DNA of 22,496 nt from IMG/VR virus record IMGVR_UViG_3300021375_000176, positions 1 to 22,496 of that record. One strand, given 5' to 3'. This document shows, piece after piece, positions 1 to 9,128 of this stretch. This stretch comes from a virus. The notes under the pieces were generated by a model that did not search any database, had not been told where the DNA came from, and was given only the letters and a program-made list of their open reading frames with translations. The first letter of the stretch is position 1. The number at the start of each line of letters is the position of its first letter. The translations under genes and the position numbers were made by a program.

Positions 1-1
1 T

Positions 2-3000
2 ATTGGTAATGCAAATGTCGCTAAGCTAAAAAACATTATGGCTAAAGAGGGGAAAAATGGCATACGCTTTACTGATTATGATATGGTTAGTGGCGGAAAA
101 AAGGGCGCACAAAATGTTGTATCTTGGGAAAAACCTGGAAGTGAAATCGACACTTATATTCATCAAACAAATGCCCAAGGAGATATTAATGAAGGAAACT
201 TTAGATATCGCGCAGGATCAACTCCTGCAGCTGAAGGCAGGGGAGAAGGCATATTTACTAGCCCCACTAGCTACGCTGACCAAAACGCAGCATATGGAGC
301 CCGTGAGCTAGGCGTTGTAACCGCAAGAGCTGATGCTTCTAAGTTAGGTCAAGGGCAAACTAGGCTAGCTATGGATGGCCCAGATGCGCCTGAAACTTTT
401 ATTCCCGAAGCGCAAGTGCAAGAAATTTTTGAAATTAAACCAGCCACTATGCAATTAACTGAAATGGGTAATAAAACTGTTGGCTCTATAGCAAAAGCTA
501 CTGACAGCTTTAAAGCTTCTATTTCAGATATGCGCAAAAACAATGACATCAAAAAAATGTTTGAAAAAGAAAACACGTCGGATGAAAACATTGTAGGTAT
601 GTTTATTGATTCATTAAGAGTTATTGACGAAAATGCTGCTGGGCAAGCTAGAAAAGTTGCTGGCCATGACAAAGTGTACGAAAGAATATCTTTGCAAGAT
701 TTGTATGATAAAGTTGGACGCAAAATAGAAGCTCGTATGACTATAGGGACTAAAGATAGATGGCCACCTGCTAAACGTAGAGAAGCTGGGGCTGTTATGC
801 TAAATTATACTAGGGGTAACTTAGGCGACTTTATTGAAGAAGCTATGGTTAAAACTAAAACTGGTAAAGGGCTAGATGTTAAAGATGAGCTATTACTAAC
901 TACTAATAAAAATTTTAAAGACTGGGCTCGTACAGGTGGAAGAACCTTAATGAATGCTCTTGAAGGGCCTAGAGAAGCTAGAAATCCTAGTATTAACCCA
1001 CACGGTGATTGGGCTATGAATGAAGCTGGTGAAATAGTCGGATTTCCAAGAGGATCTACTAAAGCAGAATTCTTTTCTGGGGGAAGTAAAGTTCAATTAT
1101 CAGAATCCAGTTTTCCTTCAGTTATTAAATCTTTAAATATTTTAGGCAGACAAGCCCTTGGTATGGATAAAGATTTCTTTGGACTAATAAAATCATTAGG
1201 CAAAAAAGGCATATTAAAAGAGCGCCCTGGCCCATTAGCAGAGCATAAAGCATCTCTTAATTTGCACAGGTTAACCGACACTGAGCAAGACGAACTAACA
1301 GAAGCATACGATATTTTGCAAGATGCTCTTAAAGAAGCATTTCCAAATAAACCAGCTACCTCAAGACAATTTATTGAATTGAAAGAGTCGGTATTTTCAA
1401 GCCGTATAAAAGCGTTAGATTCTGTTGCTAGAGAAACTAAAACTAAAGGCAATCAATACAAATCTAAACAAAGTTTTACTAGAAGACTAGATGAAGAGTT
1501 AGAAAAAAGATTTGCTAATGACCCTGAAGCTAAAGTGTATATGCAACACAATGTTGACACTCGTGGCCGTACGTCACCAATAGATCCTTCGGGAGGCTCT
1601 TTAAACTCTGGTGGCGCAATTCGTCATGGATTTACTGGAGCTAAAAAACCTATAGTATACGGGGATGAAGGGTTTAATCAAATTGTTGACGATTTAATTT
1701 TATTTGATGATAAGGCGGGCTTAAGCAAAATACAAGGTACAGGGTTAGATAGGCATTCACATTGGTTAAAAAATAAAGACATGTACCTTAAACAAGGCCA
1801 AGAAGCTTTAGACAATGTAGACAATCCTGATTGGAATCCAAAATGGATGGATAGAAAAGACGCCGGGCCTTATTTGAGAGGAGTTATGGAAGTAGCTCGA
1901 ATTAAGAAAGCAAATGATGCTGGTGTTCCTTATGAGTCTAATATGATGATTGAGGTTGATGCCCCTTCTTCAGGTTCTCAACATATTGGTGCACAATATG
2001 GCGATGAAAACATACTAAAGTTAACAAGTGTTCTTACTGATCCTGTTGATCGCACAGGCTTGACTGCTGCTGAAATAAGGCTACTAAGCGAAGGTGTTCC
2101 GGATGATGCTATTGCTAAAGATTTGTATACTGATGTTGGCGTAAAATACAACAAATATATGCAAGAAAGTTACGATGAATTAGCTGCAACCGACCCTGAA
2201 AAAGCTCGTTTGTTTAAAGAAATTTCTGACGAATTTTTAGGTGGAGACAGAGGAATTGTTAAACCTATTGTTATGAAAGTTCCTTACGGGGCAGGAAATG
2301 ACACACTTAAGATTGATTTAAATTCTCAATTAGATGGTAGAAAAAAATTAGCTATTTTAGAGCGGGGAGTTGATCCTGATGAGCTAATGGAATTTCATTG
2401 GAATAAAGGTATGGCTAGAGCTTTAAATGATGGGCTTGCTACACAATACGAATTTAAACAATTTAATTCTTTAATAGGTAAGATTTTTAATACTAGAACA
2501 AATAGAAAACCATTATTAATTGAAGGTCCTTCTGGAGATATAACTGATTTAACAAAGTACATAATGGGAAGCGAAAGAACTTTTCGAGCTACCATTGGTC
2601 CTGAAGGCGTTCCAGATTTAGCAGCTGTTAGAGCCCCTAATTGGAGAGGTCAAGAGGTAACAGTATATAACCAAGTTCCTAAACAAGAAATATCTCCTGA
2701 AGCTATTAACAAAATTGCAACTGATGCAAAAATGGTAACTCAAGGAATGGCTCCTAATGTAACTCATATGATGGATGCTGGATTTTTGCATAAATTAGTT
2801 CAAGCAGCAGATGCCGCCGGTATCGAAGTTAGGGTTGTGCATGATGCATTTTTTGTCCACCCAAATGATGTTAAAGCTGTTAAGCAATTATCTGGAAAAG
2901 TATTCCAAGACCTCCATGCTAATTATAATATTAGACAAAAAATGGTTGAAGGGTTGTCTAAAGCTACCGGTATGTCGATAGGAGACATATTAGCTAAAAT

Positions 3001-3088
3001 TGAAGCTAAAGGCTTAACTATGGAAACTAAGTTTGATATTGGCGCTGAGCCAGTTGAAAGATTTACTAATGTTGTTAGAGGAGGATAA
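2..3088 (+). CDS. C-terminal part of a giant protein with a single-subunit (T7/N4-type) RNA polymerase domain; 5' end outside window
   Basis: The frame is open from the left edge, and the first ATG (38) has no convincing ribosome site, so the gene most likely starts upstream. Numbering from that ATG (1,016 residues), the last 520 residues carry every T7-family RNAP landmark in order. These are DTRGR at 507-511 (DxxGR), motif A DAPSSGSQH at 641-649 (T7 D537 region, D-x3-SG-x-QH), motif B KPIVMKVPYG at 742-751 (T7 K631/Y639) and motif C with N907-H910-D913 then HDAF at 935-938 (T7 D812). All catalytic residues are present. Residues about 36-134 (YIHQT, then GIFTSPTSYA) loosely resemble the ADP-ribosyltransferase-like domain of phage polyvalent proteins; this is weak. 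It lies in the late-direction block while a different RNAP lies in the early block, so I infer a virion-packaged RNAP comparable to N4 gp50. Alternatively it is an inactive structural relic, but intact motifs argue against that. Confidence 0.8.
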   Translation: MGNANVAKLKNIMAKEGKNGIRFTDYDMVSGGKKGAQNVVSWEKPGSEIDTYIHQTNAQGDINEGNFRYRAGSTPAAEGRGEGIFTSPTSYADQNAAYGARELGVVTARADASKLGQGQTRLAMDGPDAPETFIPEAQVQEIFEIKPATMQLTEMGNKTVGSIAKATDSFKASISDMRKNNDIKKMFEKENTSDENIVGMFIDSLRVIDENAAGQARKVAGHDKVYERISLQDLYDKVGRKIEARMTIGTKDRWPPAKRREAGAVMLNYTRGNLGDFIEEAMVKTKTGKGLDVKDELLLTTNKNFKDWARTGGRTLMNALEGPREARNPSINPHGDWAMNEAGEIVGFPRGSTKAEFFSGGSKVQLSESSFPSVIKSLNILGRQALGMDKDFFGLIKSLGKKGILKERPGPLAEHKASLNLHRLTDTEQDELTEAYDILQDALKEAFPNKPATSRQFIELKESVFSSRIKALDSVARETKTKGNQYKSKQSFTRRLDEELEKRFANDPEAKVYMQHNVDTRGRTSPIDPSGGSLNSGGAIRHGFTGAKKPIVYGDEGFNQIVDDLILFDDKAGLSKIQGTGLDRHSHWLKNKDMYLKQGQEALDNVDNPDWNPKWMDRKDAGPYLRGVMEVARIKKANDAGVPYESNMMIEVDAPSSGSQHIGAQYGDENILKLTSVLTDPVDRTGLTAAEIRLLSEGVPDDAIAKDLYTDVGVKYNKYMQESYDELAATDPEKARLFKEISDEFLGGDRGIVKPIVMKVPYGAGNDTLKIDLNSQLDGRKKLAILERGVDPDELMEFHWNKGMARALNDGLATQYEFKQFNSLIGKIFNTRTNRKPLLIEGPSGDITDLTKYIMGSERTFRATIGPEGVPDLAAVRAPNWRGQEVTVYNQVPKQEISPEAINKIATDAKMVTQGMAPNVTHMMDAGFLHKLVQAADAAGIEVRVVHDAFFVHPNDVKAVKQLSGKVFQDLHANYNIRQKMVEGLSKATGMSIGDILAKIEAKGLTMETKFDIGAEPVERFTNVVRGG

Positions 3089-3090
3089 TT

Positions 3091-3321
3091 GTGTATAAAG
3101 ACTACAATGTAATGTCTGCTCAAGGAATGACAGACGTTGAATTACTAAAAGCTAATGGTGGTCCAGAAAAATTTGCTGGGACTTCTAAGGTTAATACATT
3201 TATGGTTAATAAGGTTTATCAAGATAATCTTAAAGCCGGGATGTCTAAAGCTGAAGCAAATGTAAGAAAAGTTGAAGCTCAAAAATTAGTAAAAGCCACG
3301 AAAGAGTGGCGAGGTTACTAA
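3091..3321 (+). CDS. Small hypothetical protein following the large RNAP-like gene
   Basis: This ORF encodes 76 residues and starts with GTG two bases after the TAA of the upstream gene. A strong GAGGAGG ribosome site lies 7 bases before the GTG, which decides the start. The product is lysine-rich and polar, has no signal peptide or membrane segment, and has a helical C-terminal half (SKAEANVRKVEAQKLVKATK). I do not recognise the family. Its position as the last gene of the rightward block, directly before the terminator, suggests a minor virion or assembly protein, but nothing in the sequence proves it. Confidence 0.75.
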   Translation: MYKDYNVMSAQGMTDVELLKANGGPEKFAGTSKVNTFMVNKVYQDNLKAGMSKAEANVRKVEAQKLVKATKEWRGY

Positions 3322-3325
3322 AACA

Positions 3326-3375
3326 AAAAATAAAGCTACATTTTGGATAATTGTCCAATTTGTAGCTTTATTTTT
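3326..3375 (+). terminator. Bidirectional intrinsic terminator closing the rightward block
   Basis: A perfect 15-bp inverted repeat (3326-3340 with 3361-3375, AAAAATAAAGCTACA and its complement) encloses a smaller TTGGA/TCCAA stem. It ends in TTTATTTTT on the + strand and in a T-rich run on the minus strand too, so it can stop transcription from both sides. It begins 5 bases after the + strand stop codon. Confidence 0.85.
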
Positions 3376-3386
3376 GCCTTTTACTA

Positions 3387-3424
3387 AAAAGTTGATCCCC
3401 AGGATCTCCATATGGACTACTTTT
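3387..3424. other. Three-stem inverted-repeat cluster between the two terminators
   Basis: An outer pair AAAAGT (3387-3392)/ACTTTT (3419-3424) encloses two small stems: GATCC-CCA-GGATC and the palindrome TCCATATGGA. It sits in the gene-free stretch between convergent blocks. No reading frame or promoter motif was recognised here; the role is unknown. Confidence 0.35.
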
Positions 3425-3496
3425 AAGTGCTTGGCTTATGTTTGCTTAGGCTTATTTTATAGTACTTTAAAACAAAGAACACAAAGCAATAGGCAA

Positions 3497-3544
3497 AAAT
3501 AAAGGACTGTAACTAGGTATTAACCTAACTATAGCCCTTTATTT
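3497..3544 (-). terminator. Intrinsic terminator of the leftward block
   Basis: AAATAAAGG (3497-3505) pairs with CCTTTATTT (3536-3544), with an inner arm CTGTA..TAGGT/ACCTA..TATAG interrupted by two mismatches. On the minus strand it ends CCTTTATTTTT. It starts 3 bases after the thioredoxin stop codon, so it ends the long leftward transcription unit. Confidence 0.8.
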
Positions 3545-3546
3545 GC

Positions 3547-3807
3547 TTATGCACTAAGCTCTTTTGTTAAATTAGAAGCTGATAAGCCTCCTACTAATTT
3601 TCGTGGTTTTTTGTCATCAACTATAATAACTGTTGTAGGAATAGAATTAACGCCATAAGTAACAGACATTTCAGTTCCTTTCGGAGTATCTACATCGTAC
3701 GTTTCTATTTCCCAATCTACAAGTTTATTTGTTACTTCTTTAAATATAGGCTCGTAATTTTTACAAGGACCACACCAATCAGCATGAAATTTTATTATTT
3801 TTCGCAT
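3547..3807 (-). CDS. Thioredoxin-like protein
   Basis: This is a short thioredoxin-fold protein of 86 residues (cellular thioredoxins have about 108) that lacks part of the N-terminal beta-alpha unit. The redox motif WCGPCK (C12, C15) and the cis-proline in NSIPTT (P57) are both present. The start has the ribosome site GAAGGAGACGC before ATG and overlaps the end of the upstream gene by 13 bases. It lies in the same leftward operon as the class II ribonucleotide reductase, whose C-terminal cysteine pair must be re-reduced each cycle, so the likely role is electron donor to that enzyme. Serving as a DNA polymerase processivity factor, as host thioredoxin does for T7, is possible but not shown. 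Confidence 0.92.
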   Translation of the reverse strand: MRKIIKFHADWCGPCKNYEPIFKEVTNKLVDWEIETYDVDTPKGTEMSVTYGVNSIPTTVIIVDDKKPRKLVGGLSASNLTKELSA

Positions 3808-3989
3808 GCGTCTCCTTCTATTTTTTCAGAACTGTGGAAAGCTGCAATTCTTAAAGATTTAATTAATCCTAAAATTGTAATTTCTAGTTCTTCTTTCATT
3901 TCTTCACTATAGTTAATATTTTCATATAAATTAATTGCCGTGTTAAGGGCTTCTGCTATTTCCATAACTGGGTATTTATTACATTGCAT
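3795..3989 (-). CDS. Small hypothetical protein
   Basis: This ORF encodes 64 residues, predicted mostly alpha-helical and acidic (MEIAEALNTAINLYENINYS), with no recognised family. AAGGAG precedes the start, which overlaps the previous stop as TAATG, and the 3' end overlaps the thioredoxin start by 13 bases. The tight overlaps on both sides argue that it is a real, translationally coupled gene. Confidence 0.7.
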   Translation of the reverse strand: MQCNKYPVMEIAEALNTAINLYENINYSEEMKEELEITILGLIKSLRIAAFHSSEKIEGDACEK

Positions 3990-4189
3990 TATTTTTTCTC
4001 CTTAGAACCAACAATTGCTGGTTTTTTATTTTTATTTTCTTTAGGTTGTTTAGCTTCAAGTAGAAATTGAATAAGATTTCTATGAACATCGTCATTCATT
4101 GGAATTTCATCTATTTCTACTATAGAAGTATTTAAAAATGGTGAATCTACGTCTACCAATTGAATTGTTACTTTTGCTACTGTAGCCAT
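3989..4189 (-). CDS. Small hypothetical protein
   Basis: This ORF encodes 66 residues. The N-terminal 35 residues look like beta strands (VAKVTIQLVDVDSPF) and the C-terminal 20 are lysine-rich and probably disordered. The start ATG shares bases with the endonuclease stop (TAATG) and has an AGGAG site. The family was not recognised. Confidence 0.7.
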   Translation of the reverse strand: MATVAKVTIQLVDVDSPFLNTSIVEIDEIPMNDDVHRNLIQFLLEAKQPKENKNKKPAIVGSKEKK

Positions 4190-4602
4190 TATTTTTCTCC
4201 TATTACTTGTGTTATTGTGTTTTCAGTATACCATCTGAATTTATTTTTAGTTGCCCATTCGCCATGGGTTAATTTTGTACCGTCTTTGCGAACTTTTGAG
4301 TGAGGCATTGGAGTTTTATGATTATAAAATAAAAATAGCAACTCCTTACCATTTGGTAAAGAATCCCTAATCCATACATATTTTCTAGCTTCTGCGCTAT
4401 CCATAAATCTTCCTTTAGCTTCTATTATTAAATTGCCTTTTCCAAAGTCAGGAGTGTAAGTATGATTAATTGTGTAAGAAACTTTTTCAGGGTGATGTTC
4501 CCAATCTTTTAATAACCCTTTTTCTAACTCACCTTCCCATTTGGAATCGGCCCCTCTTACAGAGGCCTTCCATCTATTATTTGGTTTGTACTTATATGCC
4601 AT
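4189..4602 (-). CDS. Endonuclease I, T7 gp3-like Holliday-junction resolvase
   Basis: The product has 137 residues, close to the length of T7 endonuclease I (149). The PD-(D/E)xK core is visible: an N-terminal Glu in SKWEGELEKGL (E23 or E25), D52 in YTPDFG, then IIEAKG with E61 and K63. The D-x8-E-x-K spacing is nearly that of T7 D55/E65/K67. In the T7 system this enzyme resolves branched replication intermediates and helps degrade host DNA. AGGAG lies upstream of the ATG. It is sandwiched between the ferredoxin gene and small genes of the RNR operon. Confidence 0.9.
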   Translation of the reverse strand: MAYKYKPNNRWKASVRGADSKWEGELEKGLLKDWEHHPEKVSYTINHTYTPDFGKGNLIIEAKGRFMDSAEARKYVWIRDSLPNGKELLFLFYNHKTPMPHSKVRKDGTKLTHGEWATKNKFRWYTENTITQVIGEK

Positions 4603-4611
4603 TTAACTCTC

Positions 4612-6798
<2,187 letters not shown>

Positions 6799-6799
<1 letters not shown>

Positions 6800-6960
6800 T
6801 ATTTCTCCTTGTTGTTTTTATTGTTATCTTTTTGAAACCATTCATAGGTTTGAAGTTGGAAAATTTTTTTAGATATAAAATTGACGCTATGATAAGTATT
6901 AGGATTTTCTATTTTGTACCTAATAGCCATTTTATAAGCAACTTGTTTATCTATTTCCAT
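6799..6960 (-). CDS. Small hypothetical protein upstream of the RNR
   Basis: This ORF encodes 53 residues: MEIDKQVAYKMAIRYKIENP, then an aromatic stretch and a Lys/Asn-rich tail. A good AAGGAG site precedes the ATG. Its stop overlaps the RNR start by one base, and the RNR ribosome site (AAGGAG) lies within its last codons, so it is translationally coupled to the RNR. No family was recognised. Confidence 0.65.
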
Positions 6961-6981
6961 TTATTATTCTCCTTATTTGCG

Positions 6982-7023
6982 AAAAAAGCAATCCAACCTA
7001 TATTACTATAAGTTAAATTGCTT
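6982..7023 (-). terminator. Intrinsic terminator between DNA polymerase and RNR units
   Basis: On the minus strand AAGCAATTTAAC (7012-7023) pairs with GTTGGATTGCTT (6986-6997): 12 bp with two U-G pairs around a 14-nt loop. It is followed directly by a T6 run. This separates the replication module from the RNR module, though read-through may be partial. Confidence 0.8.
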
Positions 7024-7030
7024 AATTTAT

Positions 7031-7201
7031 TTAGTGGCCCTTTGGAGGGTCAATCATATCTCTGATAGGTATTGCTTCAGAAGGCACAAAACCCTTTTTT
7101 ATATATTCGGAAAAGCTTACACATAAAACTTCTCCGTTTACTCTTTCGCAATAAATACCATCATTGTCGTCATCATCCACTTTTCCATTAGTGTATGTCA
7201 T
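7031..7201 (-). CDS. Small acidic hypothetical protein overlapping the DNA polymerase end
   Basis: This ORF encodes 56 residues, with an acidic patch (DDDDNDG), two cysteines and the C-terminal DMIDPPKGH. It begins inside the last codons of the DNA polymerase gene in another frame (14-base overlap), typical of coupled phage genes. A GGAGAAACTTGGT stretch serves as an imperfect ribosome site. It ends 8 bases before the terminator hairpin. The family is unknown. Confidence 0.6.
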   Translation of the reverse strand: MTYTNGKVDDDDNDGIYCERVNGEVLCVSFSEYIKKGFVPSEAIPIRDMIDPPKGH

Positions 7202-9110
7202 ACCAAGTTTCTCCTATTTTAGATGTACCATCCATTCTACAATTAAAACCTAATTGTTTACCTGCTATAGTTGCAGCCTTTTCTAGCACAGTTGCTAGTT
7301 TAGGTGCATCTTCAACAGAACATTCAAAGTTTTGCTCATCATGCATAATAGCTAATAATTTACAATCAATATTATTTTTTTCTATTAACTTAGCAGATAT
7401 GCTTGCCCATTCTTTTGCAAGAATAGCTTCATTACCTTGTAATAAGTAATTTAGCAATTTATGCGGTGAATCAACTTGTATTTTTCTGCCATCTTGAGCG
7501 GTAATAGTTTTGCCGCCAGATTTTTCAAAGTCTAGTTTTAATTTAGATTGTAATTTACTTAATGCAGGAAAGCTCTTTAAGAATTTAGCTTTAAGCTCTT
7601 TTCCATCTTTAGCTTTACCTTTAACAATAGAGCCTATCTTAGTATCGCCTGCACCAAATAAAAATGCATAAATAAAAGTTTTAGCTTGTGCTCTAGTTTG
7701 TAACCCAGCAGCCTTTTGATTTACTGTATGAACATCAGTACCTTCTGCTTCTTTGCCAGTAACAACTGTTTTTGAATATGTTTCATCATTCATAGCAGCA
7801 GCCAACAACCTTAATTGTGCAGATGCTAAATCACATCCAACTAAAACTCGATCGCGAGGAGCAATAAAGATTTCTCTCATTTCCTTTCCAAATGTTGCTT
7901 TAGCTCCTGGAACATTTACTAAGTTTTTATGACTCATTCTTCCGGTTGCAGTACCTAAAGTAAAAGGTACACACTCAATTCTACCATCTTTGCGTCTTGA
8001 GCCTAACCAACCTTTTGCCTCTTCTTTTTGATTTTGAAGAGTATTAAGGCGATGCTGATACGTAGCATGAAGAGCGATATCTTTTCCAAGAGTGCCTTTA
8101 ATAGACGCATAAGAATCCTCCGTTAATTTTGCTGAAGTTCTTATCATTCTTCCTTCAGCAGTTCGTTTCATATTCCATTCAGTAGGCTTCCAACCATTTT
8201 TAAATAGTAATTTTTTCACTTCGCTATGTTGTGTTAATTTAGCATCGTGAAATTCTACTTTGCAATATGGACCACAAACTTTTACTCCTTCACCAAGCCA
8301 TTTAGCTTGTGCCGAATGCAAAGCCCCTGTTTTAGTATATCTTGGTAAAACAGGCATTTTTAAACGTTGACCCTCTTTTAAGTCAGCATCATATTTAACA
8401 AATTTAGTACCTAAAATTTGATTGCATTCAAAGTTAGTAACCCAAACACTTGGGCACTTAACAATTTTTGGCATTAAAGGCTCAATCTTTTCTCTAAGCG
8501 TTTCAATTTCTTTCTTAAGAAAAGCTATATGTCTTAAAGCTAATCTTTCATCAATTAACCAGCCATTTTTTACTTGCTGAGCACTAATTTTAGCAATTGC
8601 AAATTCGCGTTGAATAACAGATTTAGGAATGCCTGAATTTTTAAATTCTTGCATTAATTGCATATAAACACGAACATTTATTTGCACATCCATTTCGCAT
8701 CTATTAAGCATTGCGTCTTCGTACACTTCCCATTGTTCTTGAACAGGTTTAAAAACTCCTAAAGCTTCTCCCCATTGAGCTAAACTGTGCCTACCTTTTG
8801 TTCGCCCTAACTTACGATTAAAATTTAATAATTGAGACATTAGAAAAGTATCCACAAGAGTTGCACTAGTTTTAAAATCATACAACTTTTCTAAAACTAC
8901 TTGATCGTACGCAATCCAATTATGTCCAATAATTTGTTTAGCTGTTGACATAATTTTAAGAGCTTCTTTAATGCCTCTATAATTACTATTATAATCAGTA
9001 AAGGTTTCTTTTTCTTTCGTCTCTATATTAAACATGCTGATGCACCATAGCTTAGTAACATCATTCTGGAAGCCATTTGCCTCCAGATCAACTACGAGCT
9101 TTTCATTCAT
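7188..9110 (-). CDS. Family A DNA polymerase with 3'-5' exonuclease (T7 gp5-like)
   Basis: The 640-residue replicative polymerase (T7 gp5 has 704) has exonuclease residues D8/E10 in VVDLEANG, HNWIAYD (D69) and D141 in CEMDVQ. Polymerase motif A is CDLASAQLR (D427), motif B RAQAKTFIYAFLFGAGD (R473, K477, Y481, F485) and motif C MHDEQ (H590-D591). Y481 is the counterpart of T7 Y526/E. coli F762. Two positions differ from T7: the Glu that acts as ribose steric gate (T7 E480) is Gln432, and T7 Y530 is Phe485. AAGGAG precedes the start. It follows the primase-helicase by 18 bases and works with it, the SSB and the exonuclease at the phage fork. Confidence 0.96.
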   Translation of the reverse strand: MNEKLVVDLEANGFQNDVTKLWCISMFNIETKEKETFTDYNSNYRGIKEALKIMSTAKQIIGHNWIAYDQVVLEKLYDFKTSATLVDTFLMSQLLNFNRKLGRTKGRHSLAQWGEALGVFKPVQEQWEVYEDAMLNRCEMDVQINVRVYMQLMQEFKNSGIPKSVIQREFAIAKISAQQVKNGWLIDERLALRHIAFLKKEIETLREKIEPLMPKIVKCPSVWVTNFECNQILGTKFVKYDADLKEGQRLKMPVLPRYTKTGALHSAQAKWLGEGVKVCGPYCKVEFHDAKLTQHSEVKKLLFKNGWKPTEWNMKRTAEGRMIRTSAKLTEDSYASIKGTLGKDIALHATYQHRLNTLQNQKEEAKGWLGSRRKDGRIECVPFTLGTATGRMSHKNLVNVPGAKATFGKEMREIFIAPRDRVLVGCDLASAQLRLLAAAMNDETYSKTVVTGKEAEGTDVHTVNQKAAGLQTRAQAKTFIYAFLFGAGDTKIGSIVKGKAKDGKELKAKFLKSFPALSKLQSKLKLDFEKSGGKTITAQDGRKIQVDSPHKLLNYLLQGNEAILAKEWASISAKLIEKNNIDCKLLAIMHDEQNFECSVEDAPKLATVLEKAATIAGKQLGFNCRMDGTSKIGETWYDIH

Positions 9111-9128
9111 ATTTATATCTCCTTTTAT

